DNA of 34,457 bases from an uncultured Arachnia sp. (GTDB lineage: Bacteria; Actinomycetota; Actinomycetes; Propionibacteriales; Propionibacteriaceae): NCBI GenBank assembly GCA_947499145.1, contig CANMNB010000021.1, positions 1 through 34,457 of the forward strand, in the 5' to 3' direction. The notes beneath the pieces are model-generated. The model was not told where the DNA came from. It searched no databases and saw only the letters and a program-made list of their open reading frames with translations. The position numbers were made by a program, and so were the translations under genes. Positions 16,756 to 23,729 of the stretch are shown in pieces (position 1 is the stretch's first letter; every line of letters starts with the position of its first letter).

Positions 16756-17295
16756 TCAGCGTCCGCCCACGACCTCTGGCCGCGCGACCACTCCACGATC
16801 GTCGACGACGTTGGCGTTCTCGGCCCCGTCCTCCAATGCCCGCCGGGCGTCGGCGGCACCGTCGGTCAGCTCCGCCATGACCCGCATGAGCAGGTCCATC
16901 TCCGTGTCGTCGAGCTGCTCGAGTCGGGCGCCGAGCGAGATGGAGAGCTGCCGGAACATGTCGCGGCCCATCTCGCGGCACTTCGGCGTGGGCTGGAGCC
17001 AGGTGGTGCGGCCGTCGTGCGCGACGGGGATCCGTTCGATCAAGTTGTGTCGCTCCAGGCGATCCAGCAATGCTGTGGTGGCGGCCGGCGACAGCACCAG
17101 ACGCTTCGCCAGGCGCCCGGGGGTCATGGGACTCCCTGAATCCGCGGCCATGGAGATCGCACTGATCGCGTGGACGTCGTTGTGGCCCATCCCTTCGCGG
17201 CGGCGGGAGACCTCCATGTAGCGCTCGGCCTCCACCGTGAACGCCTGCAGGGCGCGCAGGGCCGCGCGGATCCTGGGGTCAGGGCCGGTCGACAT
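16756..17295 (-). CDS. MarR-family transcriptional regulator
   Basis: A 179-aa winged-helix DNA-binding protein. The helix-turn-helix region is about residues 55-105 (TPGRLAKRLVLSPAATTALL, then RLERHNLIER), followed by the beta wing HDGRTTWLQ. Helical ends provide the dimer interface. ATG 17295 is chosen because TATGAT at 17302-17307 ends exactly 6 nt before it, the layout of a leaderless gene; ATG 17316 (MGAYDGG) is the alternative but would place the -10 box inside the gene. The gene is divergent from lysC and upstream of the oxidoreductase. The ligand is unknown. Confidence 0.87.
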   Translation of the reverse strand: MSTGPDPRIRAALRALQAFTVEAERYMEVSRRREGMGHNDVHAISAISMAADSGSPMTPGRLAKRLVLSPAATTALLDRLERHNLIERIPVAHDGRTTWLQPTPKCREMGRDMFRQLSISLGARLEQLDDTEMDLLMRVMAELTDGAADARRALEDGAENANVVDDRGVVARPEVVGGR

Positions 17296-17301
17296 GCCGC
17301 C

Positions 17302-17307
17302 ATCATA
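17302..17307 (-). promoter_or_regulatory. -10 box for leaderless MarR gene
   Basis: TATGAT, close to consensus TATAAT, lies 6 nt before ATG 17295 on the minus strand, so the A of the ATG would be the transcription start. No -35 is obvious. Confidence 0.55.
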
Positions 17308-17405
17308 GGCGCCCATACCGGGCGGGGGTTCTCACGGCCGGGGCGCTTACCCGTGCGCCGGGGACGGACGCACTATCGTGGGCAGGGCAGTCGTGAGGAG
17401 TGTGG

Positions 17406-18680
17406 ATGGGACGCATCGTTCAGAAGTACGGCGGTTCTTCCGTCGCGGACGCCGAGTCGATCAAGCGTGTCGCCCGGCGGATCGCCCGCACGCGTGGGGA
17501 CGGCCACGACGTCATCATCGTGATCTCCGCGATGGGAGACACCACGGACGAGCTGATGGACCTGGCGCTGCAGGTCTCTCCGCGCCCCAAGTCTCGGGAG
17601 CTGGACATGCTGCTCACCACCGGGGAGCGGCAGTCCGCGGCCCTGTTGGCGATGGCCCTGTCGGATCTCGGCGTCGACGCCGTGTCCTACACGGGTTCAC
17701 AGGCGGGTGTCATCACCACCCCGACGCACGGCAACGCCAGGATCATCGACATCACCCCCGGCCGCGTCGAGACAGCACTCCAGGAGGGCAATGTCGCCAT
17801 CGTCGCCGGTTTCCAGGGCGTGTCCCAGACGACGAAGGACGTCACGACGCTCGGTCGTGGTGCCTCCGACACCACCGCCGTCGCGCTGGCCGCCGCGCTG
17901 GGCGCCGACTACTGCGAGATCTACTCCGACGTGGACGGCGTCTTCACCGCAGACCCGCGCATCGTGCCGTCGGCGCGCAAGATCGACCAGATCGGCTACG
18001 AGGAGATGATGGAGCTCGCGGCGTCGGGTGCCAAGATCCTCCACCTGCGCTGCGTCGAGTACGCGCGGCGGGAGAACGTCACGGTCCACGTGCGGTCGTC
18101 GTTCACGGACCTGTCCGGCACCTGGGTGCTCCCCCAGGAAGAGGTAGAGAAGGGATCCCCCATGGAAGAGGCCATCATCACCGGCGTCGCCCACGACCGC
18201 GGCGAGGCGAAGATCACCATCGTCGGCGTTCCCGACCAGGTGGGCGAGGCCGCCGCCATCTTCAAGGCCGTCGCGGACCGCGAGATCAACATCGACATGA
18301 TCGTGCAGAACGTGTCACGCCTCTCCGACGTCGCCACGGACATCTCGTTCACCCTTCCGATGGCTGACGGGCGCAAGGCCATCGAGGCGCTCGAGGAGAT
18401 CCGGGACACCGTCGGCTTCAAGGAATTGCTCTACGACGACCAGGTGGGCAAGGTCTCGATCGTCGGTGTCGGCATGCGGTCTCACCCGGGCGTGACTGCC
18501 ACGTTCTTTGACGCCTTGGCCAAGGAACAGGTCAATCTGCAGATGATCTCCACGTCGGAGATCCGCATCTCCGTGGTGGTGGGCGCGGACGACGTCGACC
18601 GCGCGGTTCGGGCTGCGCACACGGCGTTCGGGCTGGATTCCACTGACGAGGCGAAGGTCTACGCGGGCACCGGGCGCTGA
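17406..18680 (+). CDS. lysC: Aspartate kinase, alpha subunit
   Basis: A 424-aa kinase phosphorylating aspartate, the first step to lysine, threonine, methionine and diaminopimelate. Seen: the kinase start [44 protein letters not shown] and the C-terminal tandem ACT domains (about 265-420), where lysine and threonine usually bind. ATG 17406 has GAGGAG 5 nt upstream. A GTG at 17400 overlaps this site and is rejected. TATCGT at 17374-17379 is a possible -10 box. An internal start gives a second product. Unlike many relatives, no asd gene follows. Confidence 0.96.
   Translation: MGRIVQKYGGSSVADAESIKRVARRIARTRGDGHDVIIVISAMGDTTDELMDLALQVSPRPKSRELDMLLTTGERQSAALLAMALSDLGVDAVSYTGSQAGVITTPTHGNARIIDITPGRVETALQEGNVAIVAGFQGVSQTTKDVTTLGRGASDTTAVALAAALGADYCEIYSDVDGVFTADPRIVPSARKIDQIGYEEMMELAASGAKILHLRCVEYARRENVTVHVRSSFTDLSGTWVLPQEEVEKGSPMEEAIITGVAHDRGEAKITIVGVPDQVGEAAAIFKAVADREINIDMIVQNVSRLSDVATDISFTLPMADGRKAIEALEEIRDTVGFKELLYDDQVGKVSIVGVGMRSHPGVTATFFDALAKEQVNLQMISTSEIRISVVVGADDVDRAVRAAHTAFGLDSTDEAKVYAGTGR
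18162..18680 (+). CDS. Aspartate kinase beta subunit from internal start
   Basis: In-frame ATG at residue 253 of LysC, preceded by GAGAAGG about 9 nt upstream. It encodes 172 aa made of the regulatory ACT domains alone ([20 protein letters not shown]...). In Corynebacterium glutamicum and Bacillus the same gene yields an alpha2beta2 enzyme from such an internal start, and the corynebacterial beta subunit begins at the equivalent place with the same length. The product is inferred from the site and homology. Confidence 0.72.
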   Translation: MEEAIITGVAHDRGEAKITIVGVPDQVGEAAAIFKAVADREINIDMIVQNVSRLSDVATDISFTLPMADGRKAIEALEEIRDTVGFKELLYDDQVGKVSIVGVGMRSHPGVTATFFDALAKEQVNLQMISTSEIRISVVVGADDVDRAVRAAHTAFGLDSTDEAKVYAGTGR

Positions 18681-18684
18681 CTGC

Positions 18685-18761
18685 GTGCACGAAGGGGGCC
18701 GATTCGGGCCAGGCAAGGACACAGCGTCCACGCCGGCCTCGATTCGGCCCCCTTCGTGCAC
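18685..18761. repeat. 77-bp long-hairpin repeat, copy 1
   Basis: Ends are perfect inverted 18-bp arms: GTGCACGAAGGGGGCCGA at the left and its complement at the right, ending TTCGTGCAC. A copy of identical length lies at 23386-23462 with a similar centre (GCGTCCA shared, direct orientation). Located just after the lysC stop, between convergent genes, so it may also end transcription. Confidence 0.85.
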
Positions 18762-18899
18762 ACGCCTCGCCACGCCACCTCCGGCAGCTACTCGGCGACC
18801 GTGTTGACCGAATCGTTCCCCGAGTAGGGCACGCAGTGCCCGTGTCGAGGGGAAACCACACGCCTCGACACGCCACCTCCGGCGGCTACTCGGCGACCG
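18760..18899. repeat. REP-like palindrome cluster after lysC
   Basis: A 42-bp unit occurs twice, at 18760-18801 and 18858-18899, with two differences. It contains GGCGGCTACTCGGCGACCG. Between them, in the other orientation, lies a 31-bp unit (18820-18850) with flanks CCGAGTAG and GTGTCGAGG around the hairpin GGCACGCAGTGCC. Related units recur at 23020-23172. Positions 18900-18942 show nothing else. Confidence 0.8.
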
Positions 18900-18942
18900 G
18901 GGGGACCGACACGTCGCTCAGGCGGCTACGCGGCACCCTGCG

Positions 18943-20505
18943 TCAGCGGCGGCGACGCGTGCCGAAGAGTCCACGGGCCACCTCAGCGGCGGCGGTCCGC
19001 ATGAATTGCCGGAACGCGGAGGACTTCACGACCTGTTCCACCAGCCCCGGGTCCTCCTTGCGACGCCGCGATGAGGTGCTGCGTCCTCCTGAGCCGGACT
19101 CCCGTTCCGCCTCCTCATCCGCCCTGCGGGCGCGCTCGGCGTCCTCCTCGATGCGCTTGACGAGGATCTCGTGCGCGGACTCGCGGTCGATGGCCTGGCC
19201 GTAGGTGCCCATCAGCGGCGACGCGGCGACGTGCTGGCGCAGCACGGCCTCGTCGGTCGGCGACATTGAGGACGTCGGCGCCCAGACCCGCGTCCACGCC
19301 ACCGGGGTGGGGGCGCCGTCGGGGTCCATGACCGTGACCACGGCCTCTCCCGTGCCGAGGCTCTGGAGCAACTCTCCCAGGTCGTAGCTGGAGCGGGGGT
19401 ACGTGTCGACGGTCGCTTTCAGCGCCTTGGCCGCATTGGGGGTATGCGCGCGGAGCTGGTGCTGGACGCGGCTGCCGAGTTGCGCGAGCACGTCGTCGGG
19501 GACGTCCTTGGGGGTCTGGGTGACGAAGAAGACACCGACGCCTTTGGATCGGATGAGCCTCACCGTCTGGGTAATCGCGTCGAGGAAGGCCGTGGAGGCC
19601 CCGTTGAACAGCAGGTGGGCCTCGTCGAAGAAGAACACGAGCTTGGGCTTGTCAATATCACCCACTTCCGGCAGCGTCTCGAAGAGCTCCGCCAAGAGCC
19701 ACATCAAGAAGGTGGAGAACAGCTCCGGCTGGGACGCCAAGTCCGGCAGTTCGAGCATGGAGACGACGCCGCGGCCGTCCGCGGCCACCCGCAGCAGGTT
19801 GGCCGGGTCGAACTCGGGTTCGCCGAAGAACACGTCGCCGCCGGATTCGGACAGCGTGACCAGGTTGCGGAGGATGACCCCGACGGTGGCGGTCGAGATC
19901 CCGCCGATCCCCTTGAGCTCGGACTTGCCCTCGTCGGAGATGAGGTAGCGCAGCAACTCGATGAGGTCCTTGAGGTCCAACAGCGGCAGTCCGGCCTTGT
20001 CGGCGTAGTAGAACACCAGCCCGAGCGAGGATTCCTGCACCTGGTTGAGGTCGAGGACCTTGGACAGCAGGACCGGGCCGAACGACGTCACCGTGGCGCG
20101 CAGCGGGACCCCGTGGCCCCGGCCACCCAAGGCGTAGAACTCGCACGGAAAGTCCGTCGGCGTGAACGGCTGTCCCTGAGCCTCCGCGCGGGCGAGCAGC
20201 TTCTCGCCGGCCTCAGCCGGGGTCGCCATACCGGAGAGGTCGCCCTTGATGTCAGCGGCGAACACGGGGACGCCGGCGGAGCTGAGGGCCTCAGCCATCA
20301 CCTGGAGGGTCTTGGTCTTGCCCGTACCAGTGGCGCCGGCGACCAGCCCGTGCCTGTTGAACATGCCGACCGGGATCCGGATGGGTGCGTCGACGACGGG
20401 CCCGCCGTCGCTCATCAGGACGCCCAGTTGGATGCCTTCCGCCTCGAAGGAATACCCCTCGAGGATGCTGGACAGGAGTTCTTCGGAAACGCTCGACTCG
20501 GTCAC
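18943..20505 (-). CDS. HerA-like ATPase (DUF853/YjgR type)
   Basis: A 520-aa P-loop ATPase of the HerA/FtsK superfamily, the type called DUF853 (E. coli YjgR). Walker A is GATGTGKTKT (residues 57-66). Walker B is LVFFFDEAHLLF near 286-297, followed by a conserved VTQTPKDVPDDVLAQLGSRV stretch. The C-terminal tail is charged and basic (AERARRADEEAERES, GTRRRR). GTG 20505 is chosen because it gives the family N-terminus; the frame is open further upstream but that part overlaps the divergent gene. HerA proper works with NurA in DNA end resection; for this subfamily the role is unproven. No nuclease gene is next to it. Confidence 0.9.
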   Translation of the reverse strand: MTESSVSEELLSSILEGYSFEAEGIQLGVLMSDGGPVVDAPIRIPVGMFNRHGLVAGATGTGKTKTLQVMAEALSSAGVPVFAADIKGDLSGMATPAEAGEKLLARAEAQGQPFTPTDFPCEFYALGGRGHGVPLRATVTSFGPVLLSKVLDLNQVQESSLGLVFYYADKAGLPLLDLKDLIELLRYLISDEGKSELKGIGGISTATVGVILRNLVTLSESGGDVFFGEPEFDPANLLRVAADGRGVVSMLELPDLASQPELFSTFLMWLLAELFETLPEVGDIDKPKLVFFFDEAHLLFNGASTAFLDAITQTVRLIRSKGVGVFFVTQTPKDVPDDVLAQLGSRVQHQLRAHTPNAAKALKATVDTYPRSSYDLGELLQSLGTGEAVVTVMDPDGAPTPVAWTRVWAPTSSMSPTDEAVLRQHVAASPLMGTYGQAIDRESAHEILVKRIEEDAERARRADEEAERESGSGGRSTSSRRRKEDPGLVEQVVKSSAFRQFMRTAAAEVARGLFGTRRRR

Positions 20506-20598
20506 GGGCACCAGCCTGCCACAGCCAATCGGGCCGCGGCAGGCCGGAAAACCGATTCCCGGCCTCGTGTAGCTTCCCACCGACGGCGCCGCCGTCGG

Positions 20599-20604
20599 TA
20601 GACT
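20599..20604 (+). promoter_or_regulatory. -10 box for leaderless small gene
   Basis: TAGACT (TANNNT) ends 6 nt before the GTG at 20611, with no Shine-Dalgarno between them. Confidence 0.5.
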
Positions 20605-20610
20605 GCCCGC

Positions 20611-20904
20611 GTGATCTTCAAGCGAGTGGGCGAGGGGCGCCCCTATCCGGACCACGGCTACGTCCAGAAGCAGTGGGCCGCGATCGCGCCCCACCAGGTG
20701 CGGCTGGACGAGCTGGTCACCACCAAGCGCACCCTGGACCTCGAGATGCTCCTGACGGAGGACTCCACCTTCTACGGCGACCTGTTCGCGCACGTCGTCG
20801 CCTGGCGCGGTGAGTTGTACCTCGAGGACGGCCTCCACCGCGCCCTCCGAGCCGCCCTCCAGCAGCGCCAGACCCTCCACGCTCGCGTGCTGGAACTGAA
20901 GTAG
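20611..20904 (+). CDS. Small conserved actinobacterial protein (VapB-like in databases)
   Basis: A 97-aa protein starting at GTG. It has a pattern conserved in many Actinobacteria: MIFKRVGEGRPYPDHGY, VRLDELVTTKRTLDLEMLL, TFYGDLFAHVVAWRGELYLE. Relatives are often labelled VapB-family antitoxin, but no toxin (PIN) gene is adjacent, so the label is doubtful. The DGLHRALRAALQQRQTLHARV helix could bind DNA or a partner. It is followed after 38 nt by the LytR_C gene, a pairing I believe is common in the phylum. Confidence 0.87.
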   Translation: MIFKRVGEGRPYPDHGYVQKQWAAIAPHQVRLDELVTTKRTLDLEMLLTEDSTFYGDLFAHVVAWRGELYLEDGLHRALRAALQQRQTLHARVLELK

Positions 20905-20942
20905 CCGTCCATGTCCCCCGAGCGAGCCTGAGGCCAATCCCT

Positions 20943-21518
20943 GTGCGAGTCTTTCGATTAGTCGCGACCCCCGTACTGCTGCTGGGGCTCCTGGCGTTCC
21001 TGGTGTGGGGGGCGTCGTGGGGCTGGCGCAACCTCACGGCCCCCATCCCGGAGCCGGAGCCGACGCCCTGTGTGACGATGACGGCCGCAGCGGTGACGCC
21101 GGCGACAGTGTCCGTCCGGGTCCTGAACGGAGGATTCACCTCCGGGCTGGCGTACCGCGAGGCCCAACGTCTGGAGGGAGTCGGGTTCACGGTGATCCGC
21201 ACCGGCAACACCGACGAACGCATCACAACCACGCTCATCCGCGGCGGCGAGGAGAACATGCCCGGGATGCAGCTGGTGGCGTCGTACTTCGCCGGCGCGA
21301 CGATCGAGCCCGACGGGCGGGTCGACGGGACGATCGACGTCATGGTCGGCTCGGAGTTCGAGGGACCGGGACCCGAACCGCTGACCGAGATCGCCGCCGG
21401 TGAGGACGGCACCTACTGCGCGCCGCCCAGCCCGTCGCCGTCGGTCTCCGGCTCCGAGGCGCCCGCAAGCCCCGAGGGCACGCCCCCTGTCGAGGAGACC
21501 CCGGCAGAAGAGGGCTGA
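20943..21518 (+). CDS. LytR C-terminal domain membrane protein
   Basis: A 191-aa protein with one N-terminal membrane anchor (LVATPVLLLGLLAFLVWGAS). An extracytoplasmic LytR_C domain (about 55-140) contains VSVRVLNGGFTSGLAYREAQ and ends in IDVMVGSEFEG. A Ser/Pro/Glu-rich tail follows. This domain accompanies LytR-CpsA-Psr cell-wall ligases but here stands alone without the catalytic part, so it is probably an accessory envelope protein. GTG 20943 has TGAGG 9 nt upstream. It is downstream of the small VapB-like gene and 27 nt upstream of gnd, so all three may share a transcript. Confidence 0.85.
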   Translation: MRVFRLVATPVLLLGLLAFLVWGASWGWRNLTAPIPEPEPTPCVTMTAAAVTPATVSVRVLNGGFTSGLAYREAQRLEGVGFTVIRTGNTDERITTTLIRGGEENMPGMQLVASYFAGATIEPDGRVDGTIDVMVGSEFEGPGPEPLTEIAAGEDGTYCAPPSPSPSVSGSEAPASPEGTPPVEETPAEEG

Positions 21519-21545
21519 TCCGCCCCTGAGGAAAGATGGCTGTCC

Positions 21546-23000
21546 ATGAGCTCAGAACGCACCGCCTCCGCAGACATCGGCATCATCGGAATCGGCGTCA
21601 TGGGCACCAGCCTGGCCCGCAACCTCGCGCGGCACGGCCACGCCGTCGCCGCCTACGACCTCGATCCGGAACAGGCTCAGGACCTCGTCACCGACCACGG
21701 CTCCGAGGGGACGTTCGTCCCAGCAGCCGAACTCGATGACTTCGTCGCGGCCCTGCGAGCCCCGCGCGTGGCGATCATCCTGGTCCCGGCCGGAGCCCCG
21801 ACGGACGCCGCCATCGAGACCCTGGTGCAGCGCATGGACCCCGGGGACATCATCATCGACGGTGGGAACACGCTCTACACGGACACCCAGGCGCGCGGTG
21901 CCGCGCTGGAGGGCACCGGCATCCACTTCGTCGGGATGGGGGTCTCGGGCGGCGAGCAGGGTGCGCTGCTCGGCCCGTCCCTGATGCCGGGAGGCAGCGC
22001 CGAATCCTATGAGCGGATCGGTCCCATGCTGGAGTCCATCGCGGCGAAGGTCGACGGTGAGCCGTGCTGCATGCACGTGGGGCCCGACGGCGCCGGACAC
22101 TTCGTCAAGATGATCCACAACGGCATCGAGTACGCCGACATGCAGCTGATCGCGGAGGCCTATGACCTCATGCGCCGGTGCCTGCGCATGAAGGTCCCCG
22201 ACATCCGCGACGTCTTCGCGTCCTGGCGCGACGGGCACCTCGACTCGTACCTCATCGACATCACCACGGACATCCTCGGCCACACCGACCACGCCACCGG
22301 CAAGCCCTTCATCGACGTCGTCGCCGACGCTGCCGGCCAGAAGGGCACGGGCGCCTGGACGGTCAAGACCGCGCTCGATGTCGGCATCCCCGTACCCGCC
22401 ATCGCAGAGGCGACATTCGCCCGCTCCCTGTCCGGTGCAGCGCTGGAGCGAGTCGCCGTCGAGGAGTTGGACATCGATCCTGCCGTCACCCCGGCGGAGG
22501 GCGATGTGGCCGAGTGGGTCGAGGCGATCCACAACGCGCTGCTCGCGTCGAAGATCTGCGCCTACGCGCAGGGTTTCGACGCCATCCAGCTGGCCAGCGA
22601 GGAGGAGGAGTGGAACATCGACCTGGACCACCTCGCCCGCATCTGGCGCGACGGGTGCATCATCCGGGCCGGCTTCCTCAACTACATCTCCGACGCCTAC
22701 ATCGCGGACCCGGAGCTCCCCTCGTTGGTGGGCGACGAGTGGTTCAGCGAGCGCGTCGAGGAGTGTCTGCCGGCGTGGCGGAAGGTGGTGGCGCTGTCGG
22801 CGAGTTCCGGTGTGCCGGCACCAGCCTTCGCATCGTCGCTCGCCTGGTACGACGCCCTGCGCGCCGGCCGCCTGCCGACGGCGCTGATCCAGGCGCAGCG
22901 GGACTACTTCGGGTCGCACTCGTACAACCGCGTTGACAAGCCGGGCCGGTTCCACACGCGCTGGGAGCTTCCCGAGCGACCCGAGGAGCAGTGGACCTGA
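21546..23000 (+). CDS. gnd: 6-phosphogluconate dehydrogenase, decarboxylating
   Basis: A 484-aa enzyme converting 6-phosphogluconate to ribulose-5-phosphate and CO2 with NADP reduction, in the oxidative pentose phosphate pathway. Length is that of the long, homodimeric (GndA-type) enzymes. Motifs: cofactor loop IGIIGIGVMG (residues 11-20), DGGNTLYTDT, GMGVSGGEQGALLGPSLMPG, and catalytic lysine in GHFVKMIHNGIEYADMQ. The C-terminal RDYFGSHSYNRVDKPG closes over the substrate. ATG 21546 has TGAGGAAAG about 10 nt upstream. Confidence 0.96.
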   Translation: MSSERTASADIGIIGIGVMGTSLARNLARHGHAVAAYDLDPEQAQDLVTDHGSEGTFVPAAELDDFVAALRAPRVAIILVPAGAPTDAAIETLVQRMDPGDIIIDGGNTLYTDTQARGAALEGTGIHFVGMGVSGGEQGALLGPSLMPGGSAESYERIGPMLESIAAKVDGEPCCMHVGPDGAGHFVKMIHNGIEYADMQLIAEAYDLMRRCLRMKVPDIRDVFASWRDGHLDSYLIDITTDILGHTDHATGKPFIDVVADAAGQKGTGAWTVKTALDVGIPVPAIAEATFARSLSGAALERVAVEELDIDPAVTPAEGDVAEWVEAIHNALLASKICAYAQGFDAIQLASEEEEWNIDLDHLARIWRDGCIIRAGFLNYISDAYIADPELPSLVGDEWFSERVEECLPAWRKVVALSASSGVPAPAFASSLAWYDALRAGRLPTALIQAQRDYFGSHSYNRVDKPGRFHTRWELPERPEEQWT

Positions 23001-23019
23001 CGGGTGCCGGGAGACTCGC

Positions 23020-23172
23020 CCGAGTAGGGCGCGCAGCGCCACATGGCGGAGGTACCCATCAACTGCTCACCGCCTAGGGCACGCAGTGCCCGTGTCGAGT
23101 CTCGCTCCCCGAGTGGGGCACGCAGTGCCCGTGTCGAGGGGCAGCAGTCCCGCCTCGACTGCGGCTACTCGG
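23020..23172. repeat. REP-like palindrome cluster after gnd
   Basis: Three units of the CCGAGTAG...GTGTCGAGG family follow one another: a truncated one at 23020-23040 with GGCGCGCAGCGCC, one at 23073-23099, and one at 23109-23139, both with the hairpin GGCACGCAGTGCC. An opposite-strand partner CGCCTCGACTGCGGCTACTCGG-like segment lies at 23151-23172. The units match those at 18760-18899. Confidence 0.8.
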
Positions 23173-23200
23173 CAAGCGCGGGACCGTCGCCAGACGCGAA

Positions 23201-23230
23201 GTGGGGCAGATCCCTTGAGATCTGCCCCAC
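23201..23230. terminator. Perfect 12-bp hairpin between gnd and tRNA-Ser
   Basis: GTGGGGCAGATC (23201-23212) pairs fully with GATCTGCCCCAC (23219-23230) over a 6-nt loop. It lies 8 nt past the tRNA-Ser CCA end on the minus strand and downstream of gnd on the plus strand. There is no T tract, so it may serve as a bidirectional stop or as an RNA-end structure. Confidence 0.6.
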
Positions 23231-23237
23231 TCCCAGT

Positions 23238-23325
23238 TGGCGGTGACGGAGGGATTTGAACCCTCGGTGGGTTGCCCCACACTCGCTTTCGAGGCGAGCT
23301 CTTTCGGCCGCTCAGACACGTCACC
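23238..23325 (-). tRNA. tRNA-Ser (anticodon CGA)
   Basis: A complete class II tRNA. Acceptor GGTGACG (from 23325) pairs with CGTCACC, discriminator G at 23241, and CCA is encoded (23240-23238). The anticodon stem CTCGC/GCGAG holds loop CTCGAAA, giving anticodon CGA for UCG codons. The long variable arm GTGGGGCAACCCAC and T-loop TTCAAAT are present. TAATCT at 23333-23338 on the minus strand could be its -10 box. Confidence 0.95.
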
Positions 23326-23385
23326 GCGAAGAAGATTACAGGTTGGCCCGGGGTCGGGCGAAATCGGCGGACTCCTGGGGGACTT

Positions 23386-23462
23386 GTGCATGAAGGGGGC
23401 CGTTCCGCGAGCGCCGAGGACGTCGCGTCCATGCCTCCGCCGATTCGGCCCCCTTCGTGCAC
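23386..23462. repeat. 77-bp long-hairpin repeat, copy 2
   Basis: Same length as the copy at 18685-18761, in direct orientation. The arms are GTGCATGAAGGGGGCCG and CGGCCCCCTTCGTGCAC, with GTCGCGTCCATGCC in the centre. It sits between tRNA-Ser and the kinase gene. Confidence 0.85.
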
Positions 23463-23620
23463 GGGGTCCGGACGCTGGCACCGCAACGGCGCCGCTGGCG
23501 TCCCGCTGATCAAGGCGCCGGACGCTACTGGACGTGGCCCCGCCACGGCGCAAGCTGCAGTGCAATCGTTGGGAATCTCACCATCCCTCTACAGCCAGCA
23601 CTCGAGGTCGGGCGTCCGGG

Positions 23621-23674
23621 CCACTCGCTGTAGGGGGGATCCTGAATGGCGGACATCCCCACTACAGCTCGTGG
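23621..23674. repeat. Imperfect inverted repeat downstream of kinase gene
   Basis: CCACTCGCTGTAGGGGGGAT (from 23621) is nearly complementary to the segment ending CTACAGCTCGTGG at 23674, with an 8-nt loop and a few mismatches. A third similar piece (CCCTCTACAGC) lies at 23585. It may stop kinase transcription. The rest of 23463-23729 shows no gene. Confidence 0.45.
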
Positions 23675-23729
23675 TCGCAGTTCGGGGGGACGGGGCGGGG
23701 CTGGCCCAACGGCGCCAAACGCGACGGCG

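Noticed and set aside
17400-17405. GTG start for lysC
   Set aside because: It overlaps the GAGGAG ribosome-binding site that serves ATG 17406.
18943-20505. HerA-NurA or HerA-type antiphage defence system
   Set aside because: The ATPase is of the widespread DUF853 type and no nuclease or SIR2 partner is adjacent.
20611-20904. Toxin-antitoxin module
   Set aside because: No toxin gene on either side; the neighbour is a LytR_C membrane protein.
18685-23462. Composite transposon bounded by the 77-bp repeats
   Set aside because: No transposase or target duplication is seen, and the block contains housekeeping gnd and a tRNA.
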